A stretch of DNA of 40,630 nucleotides. Source: a virus. The stretch lies in IMG/VR virus record IMGVR_UViG_3300025217_000022, positions 1 to 40,630 of that record. One strand, given 5' to 3'. Shown in pieces: positions 1-7,500 of this stretch. Under the pieces are notes generated by a model. The model did no database searches. It saw only the letters and a list, made by a program, of their open reading frames with translations, and was not told where the DNA came from. Position 1 is the stretch's first letter, and each line of letters starts with the position of its first letter. The position numbers were made by a program, and so were the translations under genes.

Positions 1-516
1 TTGGGCTTTGAAGCATACCCGTTCATGAGCGTAGCGCCTAATATCCTCAGCACTGAGGTCTTCACCGCCGCGGTCGATGCCCTGCCGCTTATCTCTATGG
101 ATCTATGCGTTACTGACACGGCTGGCCGAATTCTATTAGGCCTGCGCGTAAACGCACCGGCGCAAGGCTTTTGGTTCACGCCTGGTGGCCGGATCCGGAA
201 GGGAGAAGGTCAGGCCGCCGCCTTTGCCCGTTTGATGGCCGGCGAGTTAGGCTTGCACGACATCGCGTTTGAGCGGGCGCAGCTGATGGGCGTTTGGGAC
301 CATTTTTACGAAGACAGCGCCTTTAGCGCATCTGTTTCAACTCACTATGTCAACCTACCTTTCTGGATTAGGCTGACGGTCAGTGAGGTTGAGCAAGTGA
401 GGGCTGAAGATCAGCATAGTGAATGGAAGTGGATCATGCACGGGGCCAAAGACATCCCGGTCCATCCGTACGCACAGAATTATGTAGATTGGATCGGCCG
501 TAAGCTTTCTGCCTAA
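1..516 (+). CDS. Nudix hydrolase, GDP-mannose mannosyl hydrolase type
   Basis: Predicted hydrolase of GDP-sugars (GDP-mannose to GDP plus mannose), cytoplasmic, linked in other bacteria to capsule or O-antigen sugar supply. Visible: the strand PLISMDL, then QGFWFTPGGRIRKGE and a Nudix box reading G-x5-E-x7-R-L-x-x-G-E-L-G-L. The replacement of the usual R-E by R-L, with a single remaining late Glu, is the pattern of the GDP-mannose mannosyl hydrolase subgroup and not of ordinary Nudix enzymes. The length, about 165 residues, also fits that subgroup. The frame opens with TTG at position 1; the ATG at 25 gives a more usual N-terminus, and no clear ribosome site decides between them. Its GC content is lower than the phage body. 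It could be a host flanking gene or a phage-carried accessory gene. Confidence 0.8.
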   Translation: MGFEAYPFMSVAPNILSTEVFTAAVDALPLISMDLCVTDTAGRILLGLRVNAPAQGFWFTPGGRIRKGEGQAAAFARLMAGELGLHDIAFERAQLMGVWDHFYEDSAFSASVSTHYVNLPFWIRLTVSEVEQVRAEDQHSEWKWIMHGAKDIPVHPYAQNYVDWIGRKLSA

Positions 517-567
517 TTGGCGTCAATCGTAGATATTTGTTGGGTTGCACACGGGGCGACATCGATC

Positions 568-596
568 TTGTCCGCATCTAAAGGCGTGTCTATGTC
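568..596 (+). promoter_or_regulatory. Possible promoter for the HEPN-like gene
   Basis: TTGTCC, 17 bp, then TATGTC, about 70 bp before the downstream start codon. The -10 match is only partial. Otherwise the stretch between the two rightward genes shows nothing clear. Confidence 0.25.
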
Positions 597-667
597 AATG
601 AGTGCAGTATCGTAATATCATCTATTGCAGTTCTGTTCAGAAATTTTGTTGCAGGGATCGATTTGGT

Positions 668-1465
668 ATGAAGATGCACTTGCTGACCCACACTTCACTA
701 CCACCTGAGGGCAAAGATCCGCTAAATGAAATCGAAGCCAACCTCGGCCTGATGGGCGCCGACCACTTCGATCTGATGATCAGCTTGAGCCAGTTCAACG
801 AAAGTTGGATTCGATTGCAGCACGTAGACGGCGCTGCCAATGAGCTTAACGGCGCTCGCGACGGCATGAGAGACAGTCCTGAAGATCGTATGAAACGATG
901 GGATGATATCAATAAACTAACAGCTTTAAGAGCGGAACCGGAGAGCCGAGTTAGACTTGCGGTAAAAAATTTCATATTGCTTGCAGCGACCATATGCAGG
1001 GTGGGCGATCGTACATGCCAAATAATATCGGAAGCACGACCGATACGAGACAGGATCGATATCGAGGCGGTCGAATCTCTTCGGTTGGCTTTCAAACAGA
1101 GCTTCCCTGGCCTGTCACAAATGAGGGATTGGGCGGCCCACGGCAGTGAGCTTTACGCAGAACCCGATAAGAAAAAACCCGAGTTGTCTGGTCGTGACAC
1201 ACATGCATTGCCACTCGAGCACGCCACTCCAATGTATGGCGGTGAAGGTAAATTCAACTTCCAGCGGGTCGGGCCCACGATAACCATTTCACGACCTGCC
1301 AGAGGAGGAAATCCTGCCGGTCACTTTAGCCTCGACATTTCTCGTGCCACAGCTGAGAGAATTGCTGGGATGATAAGGCAGCTTGAACAGGCGCTGTCAG
1401 CATTTTACCATCCCGCAGGCGGTTTTATTGCAACTACTCAAAACCTAGAGTGGGACGGGATCTAG
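668..1465 (+). CDS. Unrecognised protein with a HEPN-like R-x4-H motif
   Basis: Not recognised as a whole (265 residues from this start). The middle is helix-rich, and residues 153-158 read R-D-W-A-A-H followed by Gly, which fits the R-(N/D)-x3-H active-site motif of HEPN ribonucleases. The C-terminal third looks strand-rich and ends in an amphipathic helix and an aromatic tail. The ATG at 668 (AGGGA about 11 nt upstream) is preferred over a GTG at 602 that would add an odd Cys-rich leader. The gene is rightward and convergent with the phage late operon, and is poorer in GC than its neighbours, which is typical of a moron expressed in the lysogen. A role in defence or superinfection exclusion is inference from motif and position only. 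Confidence 0.6.
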   Translation: MKMHLLTHTSLPPEGKDPLNEIEANLGLMGADHFDLMISLSQFNESWIRLQHVDGAANELNGARDGMRDSPEDRMKRWDDINKLTALRAEPESRVRLAVKNFILLAATICRVGDRTCQIISEARPIRDRIDIEAVESLRLAFKQSFPGLSQMRDWAAHGSELYAEPDKKKPELSGRDTHALPLEHATPMYGGEGKFNFQRVGPTITISRPARGGNPAGHFSLDISRATAERIAGMIRQLEQALSAFYHPAGGFIATTQNLEWDGI

Positions 1466-1648
1466 TTACTTCGGTTTGTCTTTACCTAATAGGGCATTGA
1501 GCCTCTCATTAGCATCTGGAATTTCGTCTGCGATTTCCTTTCTTCGAACTGCCCTATACAGCTTGTAAAATGCTAACCAAGCCAGCCGCGACAGCTCGAT
1601 CGCCGCAACAACCTTTCCGCCGGTTCGGGTGATTTTGCCCAAGCCCAT
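1466..1648 (-). CDS. Small basic phage protein of the lysis region
   Basis: Sixty residues, not recognised. A hydrophobic/aromatic middle (around LAWLAFYKLY) is followed by a strongly charged tail rich in Arg, Lys and Glu. The frame opens further upstream with TTG, but ATG at 1648 sits 2 nt after the upstream stop and has GGGGA about 9 nt before it, so that start is chosen. It is the last gene of the leftward late operon and meets the rightward gene at 1465 end to end. The middle segment could be a weak membrane or amphipathic helix, so a lysis accessory role is possible but unproven. Confidence 0.5.
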   Translation of the reverse strand: MGLGKITRTGGKVVAAIELSRLAWLAFYKLYRAVRRKEIADEIPDANERLNALLGKDKPK

Positions 1649-1650
1649 TG

Positions 1651-1983
1651 TTAATGTCCCCAACTGAAGGGTGGAAGGTCGACCGTCTGGCCGGCCAATT
1701 GGTGGGTGCTGTCGCCAAGAAACTGGATCCGGCCGTCGGTGACAAACGAATGGCAGACTTCAGGTGGGTCGCCCGGTTCAGATTTGAACGTGGGATCTAC
1801 CGCGCGGCCAGTCTGCACCAAAACCGAGGGTGTGAAAGTAGGAGCGTCGGGATTGCCGTTATAGCCCCAGCGCGGCTCAGCACCGGTGCCGACCTTAACG
1901 CCATGGACTGCTCGGCAGCCGGGACAGAAGAAGAGGACGCCGCCATCCTCCGCCCCTCGCAGTATCGTTGATAGCGCGCTCAT
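1651..1983 (-). CDS. DUF6527-like protein with paired cysteines
   Basis: Resembles the DUF6527 family often found at the end of phage late operons. Visible: FFCPGC near residue 20, then WGYNGNPDAPTFTPSV, and near the C-terminus CHSFVTDGRIQFLGDSTH and LAGQTVDLP. The CPGC pair together with the later Cys and His suggests a small metal-binding fold. The ATG at 1983 overlaps the endolysin stop by one base (TGATG), which indicates translational coupling and makes it a better start than the upstream in-frame codon at 2004. Function is unknown in the family; position suggests a lysis or late accessory role. Confidence 0.7.
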   Translation of the reverse strand: MSALSTILRGAEDGGVLFFCPGCRAVHGVKVGTGAEPRWGYNGNPDAPTFTPSVLVQTGRAVDPTFKSEPGDPPEVCHSFVTDGRIQFLGDSTHQLAGQTVDLPPFSWGH

Positions 1984-2462
1984 CAGGTCAGGCCCGTCAT
2001 ACACATTCGGTATTCGTCAGCCCGGCGGTTGACGAGGCCGCGCACCGTCTGAAGCTTGCCGCTGACACGGGCCTTGTCCCACAATTTCAGCCCAGCACAT
2101 CCACCAGCGAAATTGCGCTGATCAAACCGCTTGTCGGCCGTGGACCCGCAATACGCGGTGATGCCGATATTGTAGGCGAGAGACGCTGCGGCAGCGAGTT
2201 GATAAGGCCGATCGGCGATCGCGGGCGTGCAGCGCGCCACAGGCTCGGCAAAATCCTTCACCGCTTTTTCAAGCATGTCGCGGCACTGTTGATCGCTGTA
2301 TCGCTTCATGGCGACGCGCGTTTCGCCATAGCAAACCGTCGGTATGCCAGCGATGTCGATATAGGGGTCGTTTCGCTTCCCTTCCCAGGACGCGATGAGG
2401 GGTACGGCAAGGACAAGCGCAGCCGCTATGCCCCCGCCAGCAACTTTCTTGCCGGTGGCCAT
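1983..2462 (-). CDS. Signal-anchor phage endolysin (GH24 lysozyme)
   Basis: Cuts peptidoglycan glycan strands to release progeny. The GH24 catalytic triad is exact: Glu27, Asp36 and Thr42, spaced E-8-D-5-T as in the P21/T4 lysozyme family. Residues 8-24 form a weakly hydrophobic, Gly/Ala-rich segment directly before the catalytic Glu, the layout of a signal-anchor-release endolysin that is exported by Sec and held inactive in the membrane until the membrane is depolarised. Four Cys follow in the body (44, 60 and two near 102-120), which could form disulfides. The length of 159 residues is normal. The gene ends in a TGATG overlap with the next, and lies directly downstream of two membrane proteins that are the holin candidates. 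Confidence 0.9.
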   Translation of the reverse strand: MATGKKVAGGGIAAALVLAVPLIASWEGKRNDPYIDIAGIPTVCYGETRVAMKRYSDQQCRDMLEKAVKDFAEPVARCTPAIADRPYQLAAAASLAYNIGITAYCGSTADKRFDQRNFAGGCAGLKLWDKARVSGKLQTVRGLVNRRADEYRMCMTGLT

Positions 2463-2486
2463 GATGATCTCCGATTTTTACGGTGG

Positions 2487-2765
2487 TTAAAGCTTGTCGC
2501 GCAACCGTTCGACCTGGTGCGAATTCTCGCGCACGTCGTCGCGCAGGCGGTAAACCGCCTCGGTCATTTCCTTGATGCTCTCGGTGAGCATCAGCATCGA
2601 TGTGTTGTCCATGATGATGCCACCCGCCAACCGGACGCCAGAATCCGGTTCATCGCTGGCAGCCTTCTGTCGGCCCTTCATGATCCCGGCGATTGCCGCA
2701 CCGATGAAGCCGCCTGCGCCCAAGATCATTGCAACGATCCCTTCCCCGTCAACGCCTTCCAACAT
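2487..2765 (-). CDS. Small membrane protein, holin or spanin candidate
   Basis: Ninety-two residues from the ATG at 2765, which has AGGAG 12 nt upstream; a longer frame from 2849 would add a Pro-rich leader without membrane character. Residues about 8-30 are hydrophobic and rich in Gly, Ala and Ile (one membrane span). After a short charged stretch comes an amphipathic helix of heptads, with Leu/Val/Met against Glu/Arg, that looks like a short coiled coil. One span plus a coiled coil fits either a pinholin-like protein or an inner-membrane spanin. No separate outer-membrane spanin gene is evident. Its position immediately before the endolysin supports a lysis role; the exact class cannot be set from sequence. 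Confidence 0.6.
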   Translation of the reverse strand: MLEGVDGEGIVAMILGAGGFIGAAIAGIMKGRQKAASDEPDSGVRLAGGIIMDNTSMLMLTESIKEMTEAVYRLRDDVRENSHQVERLRDKL

Positions 2766-3237
2766 TTTGCAGCAAGCTCCTCTGGGCGTGATCGCGGTTT
2801 TTACCTGCAACTGGGATGTCGCTGGAGGCTCGGTAGGCGGATGCAACATCAGCTAGGAACAGCCAGAAATACGTGACGATGCCGGTGTTGGGCAGCCCGC
2901 TCCGCACCATTCCGTAGACGATGTTGGCAAGCACGAAGGCGCTGACGGCACTGGTGGCGAGCCTGATGGCTGGCGTTCGAGTGTAGGCGCCGTTGATGAA
3001 CAGAGCCGCCATGCGAACCAGGCCGACGATAACGGCGAGCAGGCCCCATACGTTTGCAGGAGGCGCTCCCGTCCAATCCGTTACCGCCGCCAAGCCAGAG
3101 AACAGGGCGGCGGACTCCGGATTGCTGAACATTTGGGGATGAAGCGCCACATAGACACCCCAGCAGGTCAGCCATCCCGCGTTTTGCCACTCAGGCAAGC
3201 GCGCCGGAAAGTGGTATTTTAGAGACTGGATCAACAT
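2749..3237 (-). CDS. Polytopic membrane protein, holin candidate
   Basis: 162 residues with about three to four hydrophobic spans: around residues 20-33 (WLTCWGVYVAL), 63-80 (WGLLAVIVGLV), 90-110 (a Ser/Val/Ala-rich span) and 115-130 (VTYFWLFLADV). The C-terminal tail is basic. The start ATG overlaps the stop of the tail fibre gene by one base (TGATG), and its own end overlaps the next membrane gene by 17 bp, so it is translated with both. Proteins of this kind commonly follow the tail fibre in alphaproteobacterial phages. Holin is the best guess, but no family motif settles it. Confidence 0.6.
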   Translation of the reverse strand: MLIQSLKYHFPARLPEWQNAGWLTCWGVYVALHPQMFSNPESAALFSGLAAVTDWTGAPPANVWGLLAVIVGLVRMAALFINGAYTRTPAIRLATSAVSAFVLANIVYGMVRSGLPNTGIVTYFWLFLADVASAYRASSDIPVAGKNRDHAQRSLLQNVGRR

Positions 3238-4520
3238 CAGCTAGCCCCCAGTGCGTCGATGCGCCCCCTTGCCTCGTCCAGTTCCGCAGCGACCATCGCG
3301 AGATTTGCGGAGTGCGCGCTCACACGCTGCCGCAGCGCCTTCATCTCCGCGACCAGCAGAGGGATGAGCGCGCTGGCATCCATCTGCTGCATGATCGCGA
3401 AGCCGTCGGCGTCTTCGGCATCCTTCTGGCCGGTGACCGCATAGGGTGCGACTTCCTGCACCTCATGGGCGATGAACATGGGCCGCTCCATCGTCGCACC
3501 CTTCATCTTACCGATGATCGGGTTGAGGGCGTCGATGAGCGCGCCGCTGTCCTCAATCGGGCCGATCACATCCTTCGAACGATAGTCGGAGGTCGTGTTG
3601 TAGCTCACCATCCCGCCCGACCGATTGAACTGGATCGACCCGCGCAGGGTAAAGGTGCCTTCGGACCCGAACCGCGCCCACACATTGTCGCCGGTGGTGT
3701 CCGTGTTCCATAGCATCTGGGTGACGCCAGACGTTTTAACATGCAGCCGCCCGGCAATGTTGAGCTTGCCGTCAAAATTTGCAGCCGTCGCTGTCGCGCC
3801 CATCATGATGTTGCCAGCGGACAGCAGGCGCATCATTTCCGTGCCAGCCGCATCCAGGCACATCGCACCATCAGCCGCGGTCGCGCCGCGCAGGAACCGC
3901 AACCCCGACAGCCAGGCGTCCGTTGTAGAATAGCGAAGACCTATACGCGCCTGCTCGGTGCCGTCCGCCGATCCCGCGCCACCATTACGGGTGATCAGCT
4001 CGAAGTTGGGATCGGATACGCCGCGTGCCAGCACGGACCGGATATCGGACGCGGCGCCCTGGCTGACCGTCAGGATACCGGTGGCATCGATGCGCCAACG
4101 CTCGACCCCGCCGGTGGAAAAGCCGATGCTGTTATTGCCTGCGCGGTAGAAGCCAGTGTCCTGGTCGGCGCCGAACCGCAGGCCCGGTAGCGCCGCCGTG
4201 CCGTCATCGACCAGGCCCGCGCCGATGCCGTCGCGAACGGAAGCAAAAGACTGGATCAGCGACGCCGCTGCATCCGCCAGATCCTTCATCAGCGATTGCG
4301 TGGGAATGATGCTATATGGCGCGCCGGACTGCGAAGCCCCAAGGTAGGCGGTCCGTAGCATAATCTGGGTGGCCGACACGACCTGTTCGATTTCGACCGG
4401 CTTTCCATCTGGGCCAACGAAGCCCTGCCCGTTCAGCACATTGCTGACGAAGTCAGTTCCCGCGCCGGTGACCAACTTTTGGCCGTTGGTGACAGAGACG
4501 GTGCCGTTAGAATACCACAT
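3237..4520 (-). CDS. Tail fibre with C-terminal S74 self-cleaving chaperone
   Basis: Receptor-binding tail fibre of 427 residues. The N-terminal part (WYSNGTVSVTNGQ, then GTDFV and VGPDGKPVEI) is the short beta domain that attaches many fibres to the tail. A middle of repeated short beta segments (GLRFGADQDTGFYR, GNIMMGAT) suggests a trimeric beta helix. The last 110 residues match the intramolecular chaperone Peptidase_S74: SDYRSKD carries the Ser and Lys of the self-cleavage dyad, followed by FIAHEVQEVAPYAV and a C-terminal amphipathic helix. The chaperone is expected to drop off after trimer folding. The start ATG at 4520 has GAGGAG about 8 nt upstream; the open frame extends further but codes for Arg-rich nonsense over the upstream gene. 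Confidence 0.88.
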   Translation of the reverse strand: MWYSNGTVSVTNGQKLVTGAGTDFVSNVLNGQGFVGPDGKPVEIEQVVSATQIMLRTAYLGASQSGAPYSIIPTQSLMKDLADAAASLIQSFASVRDGIGAGLVDDGTAALPGLRFGADQDTGFYRAGNNSIGFSTGGVERWRIDATGILTVSQGAASDIRSVLARGVSDPNFELITRNGGAGSADGTEQARIGLRYSTTDAWLSGLRFLRGATAADGAMCLDAAGTEMMRLLSAGNIMMGATATAANFDGKLNIAGRLHVKTSGVTQMLWNTDTTGDNVWARFGSEGTFTLRGSIQFNRSGGMVSYNTTSDYRSKDVIGPIEDSGALIDALNPIIGKMKGATMERPMFIAHEVQEVAPYAVTGQKDAEDADGFAIMQQMDASALIPLLVAEMKALRQRVSAHSANLAMVAAELDEARGRIDALGAS

Positions 4521-4531
4521 AGGGAAGCTCC

Positions 4532-7500
4532 TCAAACATAGGTGCGAAGGACAAGAAGCGAGCAGCCGCCCGCGTTGATGGATACAGATCCGGCGGTGCG
4601 CGCGGCTTTGGCTCGCACGACGTAAGTGCCGGGTGCGGGTGCTTCGTAAGAGCGCATGAATGAAGCGTAGCGATCGACGTCGTTGCTGCCGCTTTGCAGC
4701 ACCGTGTCGCCGACCGAGATAATCGCGGACCACGCCCCGCCCGACGCGATGACGAACTGATACGCCGCCATGACTATGATCGTGCCTGGGCGCGCCATCA
4801 CGACCGGTAGGCTGACAATGTCGTTCGTACTGGGGGACAGCGCTACGGCGTTCGGATTTGTGGCTTCGACTGTCTTGGTGACACCGGCCGCCTCGATCTC
4901 GCGCGCGGTGATGGTGCCGGGCGTCACGATGTTGCCGAGTATCTTGGTATTGCCGCCCAGCACGATCTGCCCGGTACCGGACTGGCGCTCGATCTCGATA
5001 TAGGTCGTGCCGTCAGGATCAGTTGCCGCGATCTTGAAGCTAATGGCGGTGCGTCCTTCAAGATCTACCAGCACTGCCCGCTGCTCGGTGATCTCGGCTG
5101 TATGGCCGTTAACGGTCGCACGGACGGTATCGACGTCAGCCGCTAATGCCCCATCTTCATCAATGCGCGCCTGCCGTTCGTCTGACAGCTCAGCAGACAG
5201 CTCGCCAAGGTCATTGTTCTTTTCCGCGCGCAGACTTTCCACGCTGGCAGCGACGACCGCGTCTTTGTCTATCCGCGCCTGCCTCTCTTCGGTGACCTCT
5301 GCCCGTACATCTCCGATGTCGTCGTTCTTCTCGACCCGGAGCGCATCGACGCTAGATGCAATGGCCATGTCGCCATCTATCCGCGCCTGCCTCTCAAGAC
5401 TGGCCTGCGCCTTGATAGCTTCGTCGTCAGCGTCCTTTTTGGCCCGCAGCTCTTCGACCGACGCGGCAATGGCGAGATTGCCGTCAATACGCGCTTGTCG
5501 CTCCGTGTTCACCTCGGCAATAACGCCAGCGACGTCGTCGTCCTTCTCCGCTCGGAGTGTGTCGATGCTGGACGCCAGCACGTCGTCACCATCGATCCGC
5601 GCCTGGCGATCGGTGGTCGCCTGAGCAACAAGCGCCGCGTCGCCTTCATTCTTTTCGGCGCGCAGTTCTTCGATCGTGAAAGCCAACGCATTGTCCCGAT
5701 CAACGCTGGCCTGTCCGGCCTGCGTGATCGTGGCAGTCAAATCCGATAACTCGTCAGTGACCTGAGCGCTTAACTCGGTGATTTGTTGAGCGAGCGCGGT
5801 GTCCTGGTCCGCGCGTGCAAGCGTTTCCGCCGTCACCGTTGCGCGAACGCCGTCGATCGACGCACTGAGCGTTTCGATCTGTTTGGCGATGGCGGCAAGC
5901 GCCGTGGCGGTGGTGAACTGTTCCAGTGCGATAGACGCTTCCGCCAGGCCGAGACGGGCGAGCAGCACGGTAACGCGCTGGACCATCACCTCCATGTCTG
6001 CGGTGACCCTGGCGGTCACTTCCTGCCGGGCTGCAGCTATGGCCCCCTTGGCATCACGCTTTGCAGCATCGCCGGTCAGCAGCGCCCGCAATGCCTGCTC
6101 CGCCGCCGCCGCCGCGCTTCCATCGACACCGCGCACCGCCGCGACCGTCTGACGCGCCGCCGCCTCGATCCGCCCGTCAGCGTCTGCGCGGGTAGATGCT
6201 TCATTCTCGATAGCGCCGGCGTTATTGCCGATCGCACTCTGCATGGCGTCCATGCGCAGCGTCGCGGCTAGAGCGCCGGTTACCAGCGCGCCGATCTGTT
6301 GGGTGAAGGTCGCGTTGGCGCCGTCGATAGTTGCCGACAATGTGGTGATTTGCCGGGCGACTGCCTCATACTGGGTGGCGCGCGCGATTTCCTCAATCAC
6401 GATCGCCGCCTCGGCCGCGCCCATTCGCGCCAGCAACAGGCTGACGCGCGCGACGACCGCCTCGACATCACCGTTGATCTTGGCCGTGATCTCCTGCCGG
6501 GCGGCGGCAAGCGCGCCGGATAGCTGGCGTGAGCGAGCATCGCCCTGCAGCAGTTCGCGGATCACCAGATCCAGCATCGTATCGACACGACCGGTCAGTC
6601 CGCGAGCCGCCGTTACTGCCTCGGTCGCGCTGGCGCGGATAGTCCCGTCTTCCGCAATGCGCGCGGCCTGCTCTTCCTCGATCGCTGCAGTGTTTTCGCC
6701 GACACCGGCTTCCAGCGCCTGCGAACGGGCGGCAAGCGCTTCGGTTTCGGAAGCGAGGGTAGCGATCTGGGCCGTGAAGGTGGCGCGGCTGTCATTGAAC
6801 TGAGCGGACAGCTGGCTCACCTGTATGGTCAGGGCCTGCGTCTCGCTTGCCCTGACCTGCGTCTCCTGAAGCGCATAGGCCTCAGCGGCGCCGACGCGCA
6901 CCGCCAGCTCGTCACGCGCGCGTGCCTGGGCGCTCCCGTCCTCATTGATTTTGGCCGTCAGTTCGGTGCGCGCCGATGCGAGCGATGCGACCTGATATCG
7001 CCGCGCCGCATCGCCTGCCAGAATGGCACGCAGCGCGCTTTCCTGTGCGTCAGCCGTCGCGTCCGGCAGCATCCGCACCGCCGTCAACGCCTGGGTGATG
7101 GACGCTGTGTCGCCCAGCGCCTCGATCACTTGCTCGGCCGAGGCGACGCGCGCTACGACAGCATTAAAATCAACGCTATCGACCTTGAGGCTGATCTGCC
7201 CAGCCAGAGCGTCGATCGATTCCTGGGCGGTGGTCACACGCGCTGAAAGATCGGAGACCTCTACGGCTTCGGCTTTGAGGGCCAGAGCCGCGTCGGCGCC
7301 GTCCAGCCGCACTTCGGCCGAGGTGATCCGCACCTCCAAACCCTCAAAGATTGGCACCTGGCTTGGATCGAGAACGGCACTGGCAATCGCGTTATTGACG
7401 TAGGTCCGGGTGGCACTCAGGGAAATCAGGCTTTCGGCCGCACTGAGACGGATATAGGCTTCGCTGACCTGTTCGCGCGTTTGATCGACGGCGCTGATGC

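Noticed and set aside
1-1466. Left attachment site matching the tRNA-Gly fragment
   Set aside because: The T-arm and acceptor sequence were looked for by eye on both strands and not found, so the left end is probably outside the window.
5130-5830. Regular 108-bp repeats as a CRISPR array
   Set aside because: Repeat and spacer do not separate. The period is a whole number of codons and lies inside an open reading frame coding for a coiled coil.
4532-7403. Several long Ser/Ala-rich rightward frames opposite the repeats
   Set aside because: Antisense of repeated coding sequence; low-complexity products without ribosome sites.
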